In this document: piece after piece, positions 23,028 through 31,875 of the stretch
Numbering within the stretch: position 1 is the stretch's first letter
How the letters are laid out: each line of letters starts with the position of its first letter
Source: Hyphomicrobiaceae bacterium
GTDB taxonomy: Bacteria; Pseudomonadota; Alphaproteobacteria; Rhizobiales; Devosiaceae
Length of the DNA: 64,000 nucleotides
Assembly (NCBI GenBank): GCA_020638065.1
Contig: JACKJG010000008.1
Location: 124,001-188,000 of the forward strand
Direction of reading: 5' to 3'
Position numbers and translations under genes: made by a program
Notes under the pieces: model-generated
The model's input: only the letters and a program-made list of their open reading frames with translations
Databases searched by the model: none
What the model was told of the DNA's origin: nothing

Positions 23028-25769
23028 ATGGACGATCTGCTTGCGGAATTTCTGACCGAGACGTTCGAAAACCTCGAAGTCGTCGATAGCGAACTTGTGC
23101 GCTTCGAGCGGGAGCCGAACAATGCCGACATCCTCGGCAACGTTTTCCGCCTGGTGCACACGATCAAGGGAACGTGCGGATTTCTTGGTCTGCCGCGGCT
23201 CGAAAAGCTGGCACATGCCGCTGAAACCCTGATGGGCCATTACCGGGACGGCGCAGCCGTGACCGACGATGGCGTCACGGAAATCCTCAAAAGCATCGAC
23301 CGGATTAAATCGATCCTCGCCGCGCTGGAAGAAACGCAGGAGGAGCCGGGCGGAGACGATCAGGACCTGATCGATGTGTTGCTGCTGCTGGCCGAGGTGA
23401 CCGGCTCCATTTCCGAATTGCCGGGCGCCGACGCGGCAGACGCCGCGCTGGAGGTTGACGAGTTTCCGGACGAAATGCCTGAAGCACCGGCAATTGTGGC
23501 GGCAATGGATGGTGCTGAAGGGGATGAGGGCGAAATGGACCTCAGCGCCGGACCGATGGGCCGTCCTTTGAAGCCGGGTGAAGTGTCACTGGCCGAACTC
23601 GAAGCGGCCTTCGCAAACGCCGAGGGCCCCGATCTTGAGCTGCTTCCGAAAGGCGATCCGGTGGCGGAGACGGGGCAGAATGCTCCAGCCGGCGGGTGCA
23701 GCGAGAAATCCGTTGCCAACCAGACGATCCGGGTCAACGTGCAGACGATTGAAGGCCTGATGAACATGGTCTCGGAACTGGTGCTTACGCGAAACCAGTT
23801 GCTCGAAATATCACGGCGCCACGCGGACAGTGAATTCAACACGCCTTTGCAGAGGCTTTCGAACGTTACAGCGGAACTGCAGGAAGGGGTGATGCAGACC
23901 CGCATGCAGCCGATCGGCAATGCCTGGGGCAAGCTGCCGCGCATCGTGCGGGACCTGTCACACGAATTGGGTAAGCCGTTTGACCTGCAAATGAGCGGTG
24001 CGGAAACCGAACTTGACCGGCAGGTGCTTGAACTGATCCGGGACCCGCTGACGCATATGGTGCGCAATTCGGCGGATCACGGCATCGAAGCGCCCGAGGA
24101 GCGGCGCAAGGCAGGCAAGGCGGAAACGGGAACGATCAGGGTTTCCGCATTTCACGAAGGCGGGCAAATCATCATCGAGATTGCCGACGACGGCAAAGGC
24201 CTGAACACGGCGCGGCTCAAGGAAAAGGCGCTCGGCAAAGGCATCGTGAGTGCCGCAGAGCTCGATGCAATGTCGGACGCGCAGGTTCACAAACTGATAT
24301 TTCATCCCGGATTTTCGACGGCGGAAAAGGTGACTTCGGTTTCCGGCCGTGGCGTCGGCATGGACGTGGTGCGCACCAATATCGAACTCATCGGCGGATC
24401 GATCGATCTGCAATCGGTCGAGGGACAAGGAACGATTGTGCGGATCAAGATCCCGCTGACACTAGCCATCATCCCGGCACTGATCATCGCCGCCGGTGGC
24501 AGCCGGTTTGCCATTCCGCAATTGGCTGTGACCGAACTGGTCCGGGCCAGCGCTGCCGGCCCCAACCGAATCGAGATGTTGAAGGATGCGGAAGTCCTGA
24601 GGTTGAGGCATACGCTCTTGCCGATCGTCCGGCTCAAGAATCTGCTCCGGCTGCAGCAAGAGGGCGGTGCGCCGGACGCTTCGCCCAAAAGGTCATCAAG
24701 CGAATTTGTCGTTGTTATCAAGGTAGGAGCGCAGACGTTTGGACTGGTTGTCGACGAGGTTTTCCATACCGAGGAAATCGTGGTGAAGCCGGTTTCCGGC
24801 ATGCTCAAGGATGTATCGATGTTCTCGGGCAATACGATCATGGGCGATGGGTCCGTGATCATGATCCTCGATCCGAACGGTGTCGCGCAGGCGGTCGGTC
24901 CAATGCGGCTCGATGAGCGCAATGATGCTGAGACGCCGGACAGCGAAAGTGATGATGCGCGCCTGTCGCTTCTGCTGTTCGAAGCGGGTGGGGACGGACC
25001 CAAGGGCGTTCCGCTGTCGCTGGTGACGCGCCTCGAGGAATTTGACGTTTCCCAGATCGAGCGCAACGGGAACCGGATGATGGTGCAATATCGGGGGCGG
25101 TTGATGCCACTTGTGCCGGTGGACGAGGGTATGACACCCGCCGAAAGCGGTCAGTTGCCGATGTTGGTTTTCTCCGAAGGCCAGCGATCCTTGGGGCTGG
25201 TGGTCGATAGGATCATCGACATTGTCGAGGATCGGCTTGACCTGCAGGTGCAGTCGGAGCGTGAGGGCTTTCAGGGTAGCGCCATCATTGCGGGCAAGGC
25301 GACCGAGATCATCGATGTGGGCTATTTTCTTCCGAAAGCCTATGCCGACTGGTTCGAGCGCAGGGCGCAAGCGGGCACCGCGCCGGCCCGGCTTCTTTAC
25401 GCGGAGGATTCCGCTTTTTTCCGCAACATGATCGTACCGGTTCTGATGGGCGCAGGCTATGAGCTCAAGGTCGTCGAAGACGGATTCGACGCCTATGAGT
25501 TGATCAGGGCTGGCGAACGGTTCGATGCCATCGTGACCGATATTGAAATGCCGAACATGGATGGGTTCACGCTTGCGAAAATGGTGCGGGACAACCCACC
25601 GACGGCGCAATTGCCGATCATCGCCCTATCTGCATTTGTCGGGCCGGAGGCGGACGCAAGGGCGGCCGAAATCGGGATCAATGCCTATATCGCCAAGTTT
25701 GACCGCTCGCGGCTCATCGAAATCATCCGCAACGAGGTGCGGGCCGGCCAGATGGAGATCGCAGCATGA
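23028..25769 (+). CDS. cheA: Chemotaxis histidine kinase CheA with C-terminal receiver domain
   Basis: Central chemotaxis kinase. Domains in order: HPt with phospho-His44 in RLVHTIKGTCGFLG; a P1-P3 linker; dimerisation and ATPase domain (VRNSADHGIEAPEER, DDGKGLN, GRGVGMDVVRTN); a CheW-like regulatory domain (IPALIIAAGG...); a second CheW-like segment (PMLVFSEGQRSLGLVVDRI); and a receiver domain from about residue 788 with VTDIEMPNMDG. The fused receiver makes this a hybrid CheA. The ATG giving MDDLLAEFLTETFENL is preferred over a GTG six codons upstream, from family alignment. The stop overlaps cheW (ATGA). Confidence 0.95.
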   Translation: MDDLLAEFLTETFENLEVVDSELVRFEREPNNADILGNVFRLVHTIKGTCGFLGLPRLEKLAHAAETLMGHYRDGAAVTDDGVTEILKSIDRIKSILAALEETQEEPGGDDQDLIDVLLLLAEVTGSISELPGADAADAALEVDEFPDEMPEAPAIVAAMDGAEGDEGEMDLSAGPMGRPLKPGEVSLAELEAAFANAEGPDLELLPKGDPVAETGQNAPAGGCSEKSVANQTIRVNVQTIEGLMNMVSELVLTRNQLLEISRRHADSEFNTPLQRLSNVTAELQEGVMQTRMQPIGNAWGKLPRIVRDLSHELGKPFDLQMSGAETELDRQVLELIRDPLTHMVRNSADHGIEAPEERRKAGKAETGTIRVSAFHEGGQIIIEIADDGKGLNTARLKEKALGKGIVSAAELDAMSDAQVHKLIFHPGFSTAEKVTSVSGRGVGMDVVRTNIELIGGSIDLQSVEGQGTIVRIKIPLTLAIIPALIIAAGGSRFAIPQLAVTELVRASAAGPNRIEMLKDAEVLRLRHTLLPIVRLKNLLRLQQEGGAPDASPKRSSSEFVVVIKVGAQTFGLVVDEVFHTEEIVVKPVSGMLKDVSMFSGNTIMGDGSVIMILDPNGVAQAVGPMRLDERNDAETPDSESDDARLSLLLFEAGGDGPKGVPLSLVTRLEEFDVSQIERNGNRMMVQYRGRLMPLVPVDEGMTPAESGQLPMLVFSEGQRSLGLVVDRIIDIVEDRLDLQVQSEREGFQGSAIIAGKATEIIDVGYFLPKAYADWFERRAQAGTAPARLLYAEDSAFFRNMIVPVLMGAGYELKVVEDGFDAYELIRAGERFDAIVTDIEMPNMDGFTLAKMVRDNPPTAQLPIIALSAFVGPEADARAAEIGINAYIAKFDRSRLIEIIRNEVRAGQMEIAA

Positions 25770-26242
25770 GCGCCGGTGGCGGCAGACAATATCGTGGCGG
25801 GCAGAGCCAGTATGTGACCATCCGGCTTGGCGGCCAGATGTTCGGGCTACCGATCGAGAAGGTTCAGGATGTCTTCATTCCGGACAATTTCACGCCGGTT
25901 CCGCTGTCCCGAAAGCAGATTGCCGGGGTGCTTAATCTTCGCGGACGGATCGTGACGATGATCGACCTGGCGCACATTCTCGGCCTCAGTGCAGTCAACG
26001 CGACAAATGCGGAGCGGCCGGCGGCCGGTGTGCTGCACGCTAACGAATCATACGGACTTTTGACCGATAGTGTGGGCGAAGTCGTTACGCTCGCCGACCG
26101 GGAGATGGAGCCAAATCCGATCAATCTCGATGCGAGCTGGTCGGAGGTCAGTTCAGGCACATTCAAGCTGGACAACGAGCTGCCGGTCATACTGAACGTC
26201 GAAGCGCTGATCGAAAACCTGCTGCGTAAGGATGCGGCGTGA
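25766..26242 (+). CDS. cheW: Chemotaxis adaptor CheW
   Basis: Couples chemoreceptors to CheA. CheW-domain landmarks are YVTIRLGGQMFGLPIEKVQDVF, LSRKQIAGVLNLRGRIVTMIDLAHILGL and YGLLTDSVGEVVTL. 158 residues is usual. The ATG overlaps the cheA stop, so the two are translationally coupled. No chemoreceptor gene lies in the window. Confidence 0.94.
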   Translation: MSAGGGRQYRGGQSQYVTIRLGGQMFGLPIEKVQDVFIPDNFTPVPLSRKQIAGVLNLRGRIVTMIDLAHILGLSAVNATNAERPAAGVLHANESYGLLTDSVGEVVTLADREMEPNPINLDASWSEVSSGTFKLDNELPVILNVEALIENLLRKDAA

Positions 26243-26266
26243 GGACCGAGTGGAAAGGAACGAGAC

Positions 26267-26632
26267 ATGCAATCCTGTCTGATCGTGGATGATTCCAGCG
26301 TTGTGCGCAAAGTTGCTCGGCGCATTCTGGAAGACATGGACATGGTGATCGACGAGGCCGAGGACGGCCAGGAAGCGTTCGAAAAATGTCAGGCTGAAAT
26401 GCCCGATGTCATTTTGCTCGACTGGAACATGCCGGTGATGAGCGGGCTCGAATTCCTCAAACGGCTGCGTGCCTACGACGGCGGCCAGAAACCCAAAGTG
26501 GTGTTCTGCACCACCGAGAACGATGTCGGACATATTGCCATGGCGATGAAGGCCGGCGCCAACGAATACATCATGAAACCGTTCGACCGCGAGATTGTCG
26601 AGTCGAAGTTTCAGGAAGTCGGACTGAGCTGA
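26267..26632 (+). CDS. cheY: Chemotaxis response regulator CheY
   Basis: Single-domain receiver that carries the signal to the flagellar switch. The acidic pair is D8/D9, the phospho-acceptor D52 lies in ILLDWNMPVMSG, and Lys lies in YIMKPFD. 121 residues. A clear AAAGGAA ribosome site precedes the ATG. Placed between cheW and cheB, and followed by a hairpin inside the operon. Confidence 0.95.
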   Translation: MQSCLIVDDSSVVRKVARRILEDMDMVIDEAEDGQEAFEKCQAEMPDVILLDWNMPVMSGLEFLKRLRAYDGGQKPKVVFCTTENDVGHIAMAMKAGANEYIMKPFDREIVESKFQEVGLS

Positions 26633-26650
26633 GGGCGCTTATGGCGCCCT
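26632..26650 (+). terminator. Hairpin between cheY and cheB
   Basis: A 7-bp perfect stem AGGGCGC / GCGCCCT with loop TTATG starts at the cheY stop and has no T-tract. It more likely stabilises the cheAWY message or partly attenuates cheBR than ends transcription fully. Confidence 0.4.
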
Positions 26651-26717
26651 TGAGCTGAACCGATAACCGATCGGGCATCTGCCCGGGAAGGTTCCTCAAC
26701 ACATCTGGAGGTGCGCC

Positions 26718-27845
26718 ATGGGCGCAGTGCGTCAGCACGCGGGTCAGCCCGTGCGGACAAAGGTCATGCTCGTCGAGGATTCCGCTGTGGTGCGCGGCAT
26801 GATGCGCAACTGGCTCGAACATCTCGACGGGGTTGCGGTGGTTGCTACAGCGCAAAACGGACAGATCGCAATCGACATGGTCGGGGCCGCCGCGCCCGAC
26901 ATCATCATTCTCGATATCGAGATGCCGGTCATGGACGGGATCACCGCGCTGCCACAATTGCTGCGGGCGGCGCCCCAGGCCAAGATCGTCATGGCGTCGA
27001 CGCTGACCGACCGCAATGCGCAAATCTCGCTCAAGGCATTGCAGCTTGGAGCGACCGATTACATTGCCAAACCATCATTCGCTCGCGACGGGAACTCTGC
27101 GCGCGACGAGTTCAAGGTGGAACTCCTGCGCAAGATCAAGGGTCTGAGTGGTCCGGCGCATCAGGTTCAGTCAACGCGATCTCCTGCGCCCGACGCCGGC
27201 TGGATGCCGATTCCCGCGCCCGGCACACACTTCTCCCTGCGGAAACTGTCCGCCACGCCTCCGCGCATCCTGCTGTTCGGTTCTTCAACAGGCGGTCCAG
27301 CGGCTCTGACCAGGGTATTTGAAGCGCTTCGTGGCAAGCTCTCGCGGTTTCCGGTGCTGGTGGTGCAGCATATGCCAGCAACGTTCACCCGGCTTCTGGC
27401 GGAAAAACTGAGCGCGGCGGCGGAGATCGAGGGCGCCGAGGCGGTGGCGAACGAGCCATTGTTGCCCGGCCGGCTCTATGTCGCACCGGGCGGGCAACAC
27501 ATGAGGCTTCAAAGGGTTGGTGCGGATATTCGGATCGCCCTCGACGGTGGGCCGCCCATCAATCACAGCCGTCCTGCGGTCGACCCGATGTTCGAAAGTG
27601 CGGCACAGATTTTTGGCCCGGCCGTTCTGTCCGTGGTTCTGACGGGCATGGGGTCTGATGGCGCGCGTGGCGCCGTCGCCATCGCCGACCGGGGTGGCAG
27701 CGTGTTTGTACAGGACGAAGCGAGCAGCGTCGTCTGGGGAATGCCGGGGGCCACGGCCGCGATGGGTGCGGCGGCAGAAATCCTGCCGTTGGAGCAGATC
27801 GGGGTCCGGATTGCCAGTTTGATTGGGGCGAGGAGCAGCCGATGA
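26718..27845 (+). CDS. cheB: Chemotaxis glutamate methylesterase CheB
   Basis: Removes methyl groups from, or deamidates, chemoreceptors for adaptation. An N-terminal receiver domain has VEDSAVVRGMM and phospho-Asp in IILDIEMPVMDG. A linker leads to the catalytic domain with Ser in FGSSTGGPAAL, His in VVQHMPATFT and Asp in VLTGMGSDGARG. A strong TGGAGGTG ribosome site precedes the ATG. The stop overlaps cheR. Confidence 0.95.
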   Translation: MGAVRQHAGQPVRTKVMLVEDSAVVRGMMRNWLEHLDGVAVVATAQNGQIAIDMVGAAAPDIIILDIEMPVMDGITALPQLLRAAPQAKIVMASTLTDRNAQISLKALQLGATDYIAKPSFARDGNSARDEFKVELLRKIKGLSGPAHQVQSTRSPAPDAGWMPIPAPGTHFSLRKLSATPPRILLFGSSTGGPAALTRVFEALRGKLSRFPVLVVQHMPATFTRLLAEKLSAAAEIEGAEAVANEPLLPGRLYVAPGGQHMRLQRVGADIRIALDGGPPINHSRPAVDPMFESAAQIFGPAVLSVVLTGMGSDGARGAVAIADRGGSVFVQDEASSVVWGMPGATAAMGAAAEILPLEQIGVRIASLIGARSSR

Positions 27846-28678
27846 ACGAACACGAAATGAAACTGATCAGCGATTTTGCGCTCAAGCAGTCCGGAATCGT
27901 GCTCAACGAGTCCAAGGCCTATCTCATCGAAAGCCGTCTGGGTTCAATTGCCGAAAAACACCGGTTCAATTCGATTGCCGCTTTGGCGCGCGGGTTGGCG
28001 ACGGCATCGATGGATTTGCAGCGAGACGTTATCGACGCGCTGACCACGAACGAGACCTTCTTTTTTCGCGACAAGACTCCGTTCAACCTGTTTGAAGAGG
28101 TCATTCTGCCGACGCTGATTTCTACCCGTCCGCCCGGCAGCCGGATTCGTATCTGGTGTGCGGCGACGTCGACCGGGCAGGAGCCCTATTCACTGGCCAT
28201 GCTGGTTCTGAAGCACAAACACCTGCTCGCCGGACGAAGTGTCGACATCCTTGCGACCGACATTTCAGCGAGCGCGCTCGAACGGGCGCGCGAGGGGCTT
28301 TATTCCCAGTTCGAAGTGCAGCGTGGATTGCCGGTACAAATGTTGATGGAGCATTTTGTGCAGGAGGGCAGCAATTGGCGCATCTCGAGGCAGGTGCGCG
28401 ACATGGTCAGGTTCTCGGAACTCAACCTGATGACACCGTTTCCCCAGGTGGGCGTTCAGGATGTGGTCTACTGTCGTAACGTATTGATCTACTTTAACAA
28501 TGAGTCCAAGCGAAAGGTGCTGGATGGCCTGGCTGCGGTAACAAAGCCAGACGGATATCTGGTTCTTGGGGCGGCCGAAACGATGATCGGGCACACCGAG
28601 AAGTTCATGCGTGCTGACGGCCAACGCGGACTTTATCAGCCTGCGCCGAGGGAAAGCGCTCTGCGTTTGCGGGCATGA
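27842..28678 (+). CDS. cheR: Chemotaxis protein methyltransferase CheR
   Basis: Methylates chemoreceptor glutamates using S-adenosylmethionine. An N-terminal helical domain is followed by the SAM-binding motif WCAATSTGQEPYSLAM, DISASALERAREGLY and DVVYCRNVLIYF, all diagnostic. 278 residues is normal. Its ATG overlaps the cheB stop (ATGA). Last certain gene of the che operon. Confidence 0.95.
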   Translation: MNEHEMKLISDFALKQSGIVLNESKAYLIESRLGSIAEKHRFNSIAALARGLATASMDLQRDVIDALTTNETFFFRDKTPFNLFEEVILPTLISTRPPGSRIRIWCAATSTGQEPYSLAMLVLKHKHLLAGRSVDILATDISASALERAREGLYSQFEVQRGLPVQMLMEHFVQEGSNWRISRQVRDMVRFSELNLMTPFPQVGVQDVVYCRNVLIYFNNESKRKVLDGLAAVTKPDGYLVLGAAETMIGHTEKFMRADGQRGLYQPAPRESALRLRA

Positions 28679-28742
28679 GCGAACATTGACTTTTCGTTTC
28701 GCGATTGTCAGCCTTCAAATGCTTTGAAAGGCAGGGGACGAC

Positions 28743-29123
28743 ATGATGATCAAACAAATTGAGGCGCTGGCGCTTGCCGGCGTACTTGCATTGTCTGCGG
28801 CAAGCGCCGCGACGGCTTCCAACGTGGTTATGGCCAACACCGACTACAATTGCGCCTATGTGAACGAACACATGACGGAAGATCAGGCGCTTCGCTCGTT
28901 CATGATCGACTATACGTTCGGATTTGTGACCGGAATGAATATACAGATGCTGCGGCAAGGTGAGCCGGGGTTCGACTTTTCCCTGATTGACTCGCCGATG
29001 TTGATCACCTGGACCGCCCAGGTCTGCAATGCCAATCCGGACATGTCATATGCCGAGGCGGTGATGCGCATGTTCGATGTCATTCGCGCACAAGCGGCTC
29101 AGGGCCAGGGCGACGGCGGCTAG
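28743..29123 (+). CDS. Small exported protein with two cysteines, Rap1a/Tai-like fold possible
   Basis: Function unknown. A signal peptide (ALALAGVLALSAASAATAS) leaves a mature chain of about 98 residues with two Cys (NCAYVNEHM and VCNANPDMS) that could form one disulphide. The spacing and the FMIDYTFGFVTGMN helix recall Rap1a/Tai or HdeA-type small periplasmic proteins, but the match is too weak to name. GGGGACG precedes two adjacent ATG codons. It is in the same direction 64 bases after cheR and may be co-transcribed. Confidence 0.65.
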   Translation: MMIKQIEALALAGVLALSAASAATASNVVMANTDYNCAYVNEHMTEDQALRSFMIDYTFGFVTGMNIQMLRQGEPGFDFSLIDSPMLITWTAQVCNANPDMSYAEAVMRMFDVIRAQAAQGQGDGG

Positions 29124-29278
29124 GGGACCGGGCCGATTTACGGCTGACGCCGTTCCTGACGTCCGGACCGGCTTCATTCGGTCAAGTTTGCATCATATTG
29201 TGACGGCCGAATCAAACCGGCCGCAGAATCTCTGTGCTTCAACCGCAGAGGATCCGGATTCTGGCGCATTAAGCTTGG

Positions 29279-30655
29279 ATGGTGTGGATGGCCTTGGCCT
29301 ACGAAGACAAGACGAGCACGTCTCAGACAAACAGTATCAAGAACAACGCGTTCCTGTCGGGGCTGGCCTTCAAGTACAGCTCCGGCTTTTCCATATGGAG
29401 CACCTTCAATCTGACCTACGATTTGAACGTGGGGCAAAAACCGCCGGGCGAGAAGGCAGGGACCTGGTCTAGCGGCCTGCAGGACGCCATTCATCTGGCG
29501 ATTGCTGACGTGAGCAGCGTCTGCAAGGCAACCTTCACGGAAGTTGATGGTAGTGCGGACGTCGAATTCTGGTCGTATAGCGCCAATGACGACTATCTGG
29601 GATATTCCTGGGCCATCACCGATGCGGCCAATCGGGGGGTGTATGTCAATTCCAAGTCCGCGGATTCCGGTCTTGAATTCGCCTATGGCAGCTATGACTA
29701 CATCACGGTCATACACGAATTTCTGCACAATATGGGCCTGGCCCATCCGCATGATTCCTATGCCAAATTTCCAGGTGTGAAGGGCTCAGGCACGCTCGGG
29801 GACTACAAACTCAACCAGAATGTCTACACGGTGATGAGCTACAACGATGCGGCAGGGCTGAAGACCGCGAGCGGAGTTGAAACGACGGGCTGGACACCGG
29901 ACAGCTATGGATATGGTGTGCTTGGGGCCTTCGACATCGCCATGCTTCAGAAGCTTTATGGTGCCAACAAGACCTACAATACCGGCAACGACACCTATTA
30001 TTTGCCGAAGTCCGACAAGGCAGGCACCTTTTACAAGGCAATCTGGGACGCGGGCGGCACGGACACGTTCCAGTTCAATGGCAGCCAAGATGCAGTGATT
30101 GACCTTCGTCCGGCGACGCTCAAGCTCGCCGACAAGGAAAGGGCGGGTGGTGCACTTTCCTCCGCTGATGGCGTGCATGGCGGTTTCACGATCGCAAAGG
30201 GCACGATCATCGAGAATGCTACCGGCGGTTCGGGCGACGACAGCCTGATCGGCAATGGTTCTGCCAACAAACTTCTGGGCCGGGGTGGTGCCGACGATCT
30301 AACCGGCCGCAACGGCAAGGACATTCTGGTTGGTGGGAACGGCATGGACACACTTCGCGGCGGGGCCGATGCGGATGTACTGAAAGGGCAGAAAGGCGAC
30401 GATCAGCTTTTCGGCAATGGCGGCCCCGACAAGTTCGTGTTCAGCAATAACGGGTCGACGGATGTCGTCCATGATTTTGCCGACGGTTCGGACCGGCTGA
30501 AGCTAATCGGATTTGGATTTGTCGACGAAGACGATGCCTTGCAGCACTTCGACGCGATGGGCGCGAACGGGGTCGAGTTCCTGTTCCAGGGAACCGTGAT
30601 CGAGGTTTATGGCGTTGACAAGGCTCATCTCGACGCGACGGACCTGATCGTCTGA
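29279..30655 (+). CDS. Serralysin-type RTX metalloprotease
   Basis: Predicted secreted zinc protease of the M10B metzincin family. Zinc site HEFLHNMGLAH (His146, Glu147, His150, His156) fits HExxHxxGxxH. The Met-turn VMSYN and the DIAMLQKLYGAN landmark follow in normal order. After a beta domain there are RTX repeats (GGSGDDSLIGNG, GGADDLTGRNGKD, GGADADVLKGQKGDD) and a C-terminal T1SS-like end (LDATDLIV). No signal peptide is seen, as usual for this family. Start is uncertain between ATG codons nine bases apart. The export ABC genes are not in the window. Confidence 0.9.
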   Translation: MVWMALAYEDKTSTSQTNSIKNNAFLSGLAFKYSSGFSIWSTFNLTYDLNVGQKPPGEKAGTWSSGLQDAIHLAIADVSSVCKATFTEVDGSADVEFWSYSANDDYLGYSWAITDAANRGVYVNSKSADSGLEFAYGSYDYITVIHEFLHNMGLAHPHDSYAKFPGVKGSGTLGDYKLNQNVYTVMSYNDAAGLKTASGVETTGWTPDSYGYGVLGAFDIAMLQKLYGANKTYNTGNDTYYLPKSDKAGTFYKAIWDAGGTDTFQFNGSQDAVIDLRPATLKLADKERAGGALSSADGVHGGFTIAKGTIIENATGGSGDDSLIGNGSANKLLGRGGADDLTGRNGKDILVGGNGMDTLRGGADADVLKGQKGDDQLFGNGGPDKFVFSNNGSTDVVHDFADGSDRLKLIGFGFVDEDDALQHFDAMGANGVEFLFQGTVIEVYGVDKAHLDATDLIV

Positions 30656-30712
30656 GCCTGTCCCTTTTTCGGACCGCGCGGTTTTGCGAACCGAATTGAC
30701 TGCAATTCACGA

Positions 30713-30738
30713 ACAAAAAACCCCGCCGAGGCGGGGTT
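30713..30738 (-). terminator. Rho-independent terminator of ctrA
   Basis: On the minus strand an AACCCCGCC / GGCGGGGTT stem with two-base loop is followed by a TTTTTT run. It lies 26-51 bases after the ctrA stop. Confidence 0.9.
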
Positions 30739-30763
30739 CTGAATTTGGATCTTGCCGGAGCAA

Positions 30764-31465
30764 TCAGGCGGACTGAGCGATCTCGCTCTCGTCCGGCTCG
30801 CGCAGCACATAGCCGCGGCCCCAGACGGTTTCGATGTAATTCGTTCCGCCGGTCGCCACGGAGAGTTTCTTGCGCAGCTTGCAGATGAAAACGTCGATGA
30901 TCTTGAGTTCGGGCTCGTCCATGCCACCGTAAAGGTGATTGAGGAACATTTCCTTGGTCAGTGTGGTGCCCTTGCGCAGCGAGAGCAGCTCGAGCATCTG
31001 ATATTCCTTGCCGGTCAGATGAACGCGCTGGCCTGCGACTTCGACGGTCTTGGTGTCGAGGTTGACCGAGAGATCTCCGGTCTGGATGACCGATTGTGCG
31101 TGGCCTTTGGAGCGGCGGACGATGGCGTGAATGCGTGCAACCAACTCGTCCTTGTGGAATGGCTTGGTCATGTAGTCGTCGGCACCGAAGCCGAGGCCGC
31201 GAACCTTGTCCTCGATACCGGCAAGGCCCGACAGAATAAGAATGGGTGTCTGGATTTTCGCGACCCGGAGGGAGCGAAGGACCTCATAACCGCTCATGTC
31301 CGGCAGGTTGAGGTCCAAAAGTATAATATCGTAGTCGTAGAGCTTGCCCAGATCGACGCCTTCTTCACCCAGATCGGTGGTGTAGACGTTGAAGCTCTCG
31401 GACTTAAGCATCAGCTCAATGCTTTGTGCAGTTGCGCTGTCGTCCTCAATCAAGAGTACCCGCAT
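30764..31465 (-). CDS. ctrA: Cell-cycle response regulator CtrA
   Basis: Master transcription regulator of alphaproteobacterial cell cycle and flagellar genes. The receiver domain carries phospho-acceptor Asp51 in ILLDLNLPDMSGYEV. The OmpR-type DNA-binding domain carries VHLTGKEYQMLELLSLRKGTTLTKEMFLNHLYGG and DVFICKLRKKL. 233 residues, as in relatives. The C-terminal degradation-type tail ends Ala (IAQSA). Divergent from fliI across a 410-base AT-rich region with five GANTC sites. A strong terminator follows. Confidence 0.97.
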   Translation of the reverse strand: MRVLLIEDDSATAQSIELMLKSESFNVYTTDLGEEGVDLGKLYDYDIILLDLNLPDMSGYEVLRSLRVAKIQTPILILSGLAGIEDKVRGLGFGADDYMTKPFHKDELVARIHAIVRRSKGHAQSVIQTGDLSVNLDTKTVEVAGQRVHLTGKEYQMLELLSLRKGTTLTKEMFLNHLYGGMDEPELKIIDVFICKLRKKLSVATGGTNYIETVWGRGYVLREPDESEIAQSA

Positions 31466-31875
31466 GACAATCCCCTTAAGTCGATCAGTTCCTTGCTGGA
31501 ACCTTGGGAACCACCACCCATGCGCCGCGTGGTGATCCGGTTTCCTACTGGATGCGATTCAGCCTACTGGCAATTAGTTAACAAAAGTTGATTCAGGTAG
31601 GCAATATGCGCATTTTGTTAAGTTATGAAACAGTTAAGTTGTTGATTTTACTAGGTTAATTTCGTTCATGCTTCTTAAGAAAATACTTTAAGAAAGAGTT
31701 TTATCCGACTCTTACGACTCTTGAAAATGCGGGTGGAAAAGTGGGTCAAGACGCGCGGATGCGTTTCAGAAAAAATTAACCCGATTGTCAGCCATAGGCG
31801 AACAAAATTAACGATCAGTTACCATGGTGGCCGAAGTGATTCGGATTGCCGAACCCAAGCAGCGCGAGGAGCGGG
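31466..31875. promoter_or_regulatory. ctrA-fliI intergenic region: GANTC cluster and TTAA half-sites
   Basis: 410 bases, much more AT-rich than its surroundings, with no open frame I can support. It holds five GANTC sites (31556, 31590, 31707, 31716, 31838), the target of CcrM methylase. TTAA occurs at 31476, 31578, 31618, 31634, 31656, 31675, 31688, 31776 and 31808. Only the last is in a near-consensus CtrA box. Both promoters should lie here. Confidence 0.7.
31808..31823 (+). promoter_or_regulatory. Near-consensus CtrA box upstream of fliI
   Basis: TTAA-CGATCAG-TTACC matches TTAA-N7-TTAAC except for one base in the second half. It ends about 52 bases before the preferred fliI ATG. Confidence 0.5.

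Noticed and set aside
31578..31691. Many TTAA tetramers upstream of ctrA as CtrA autoregulatory boxes
   Set aside because: None of these pairs has the seven-base spacing; distances of 9 and 12 occur. Only the 31808 site fits within one mismatch.
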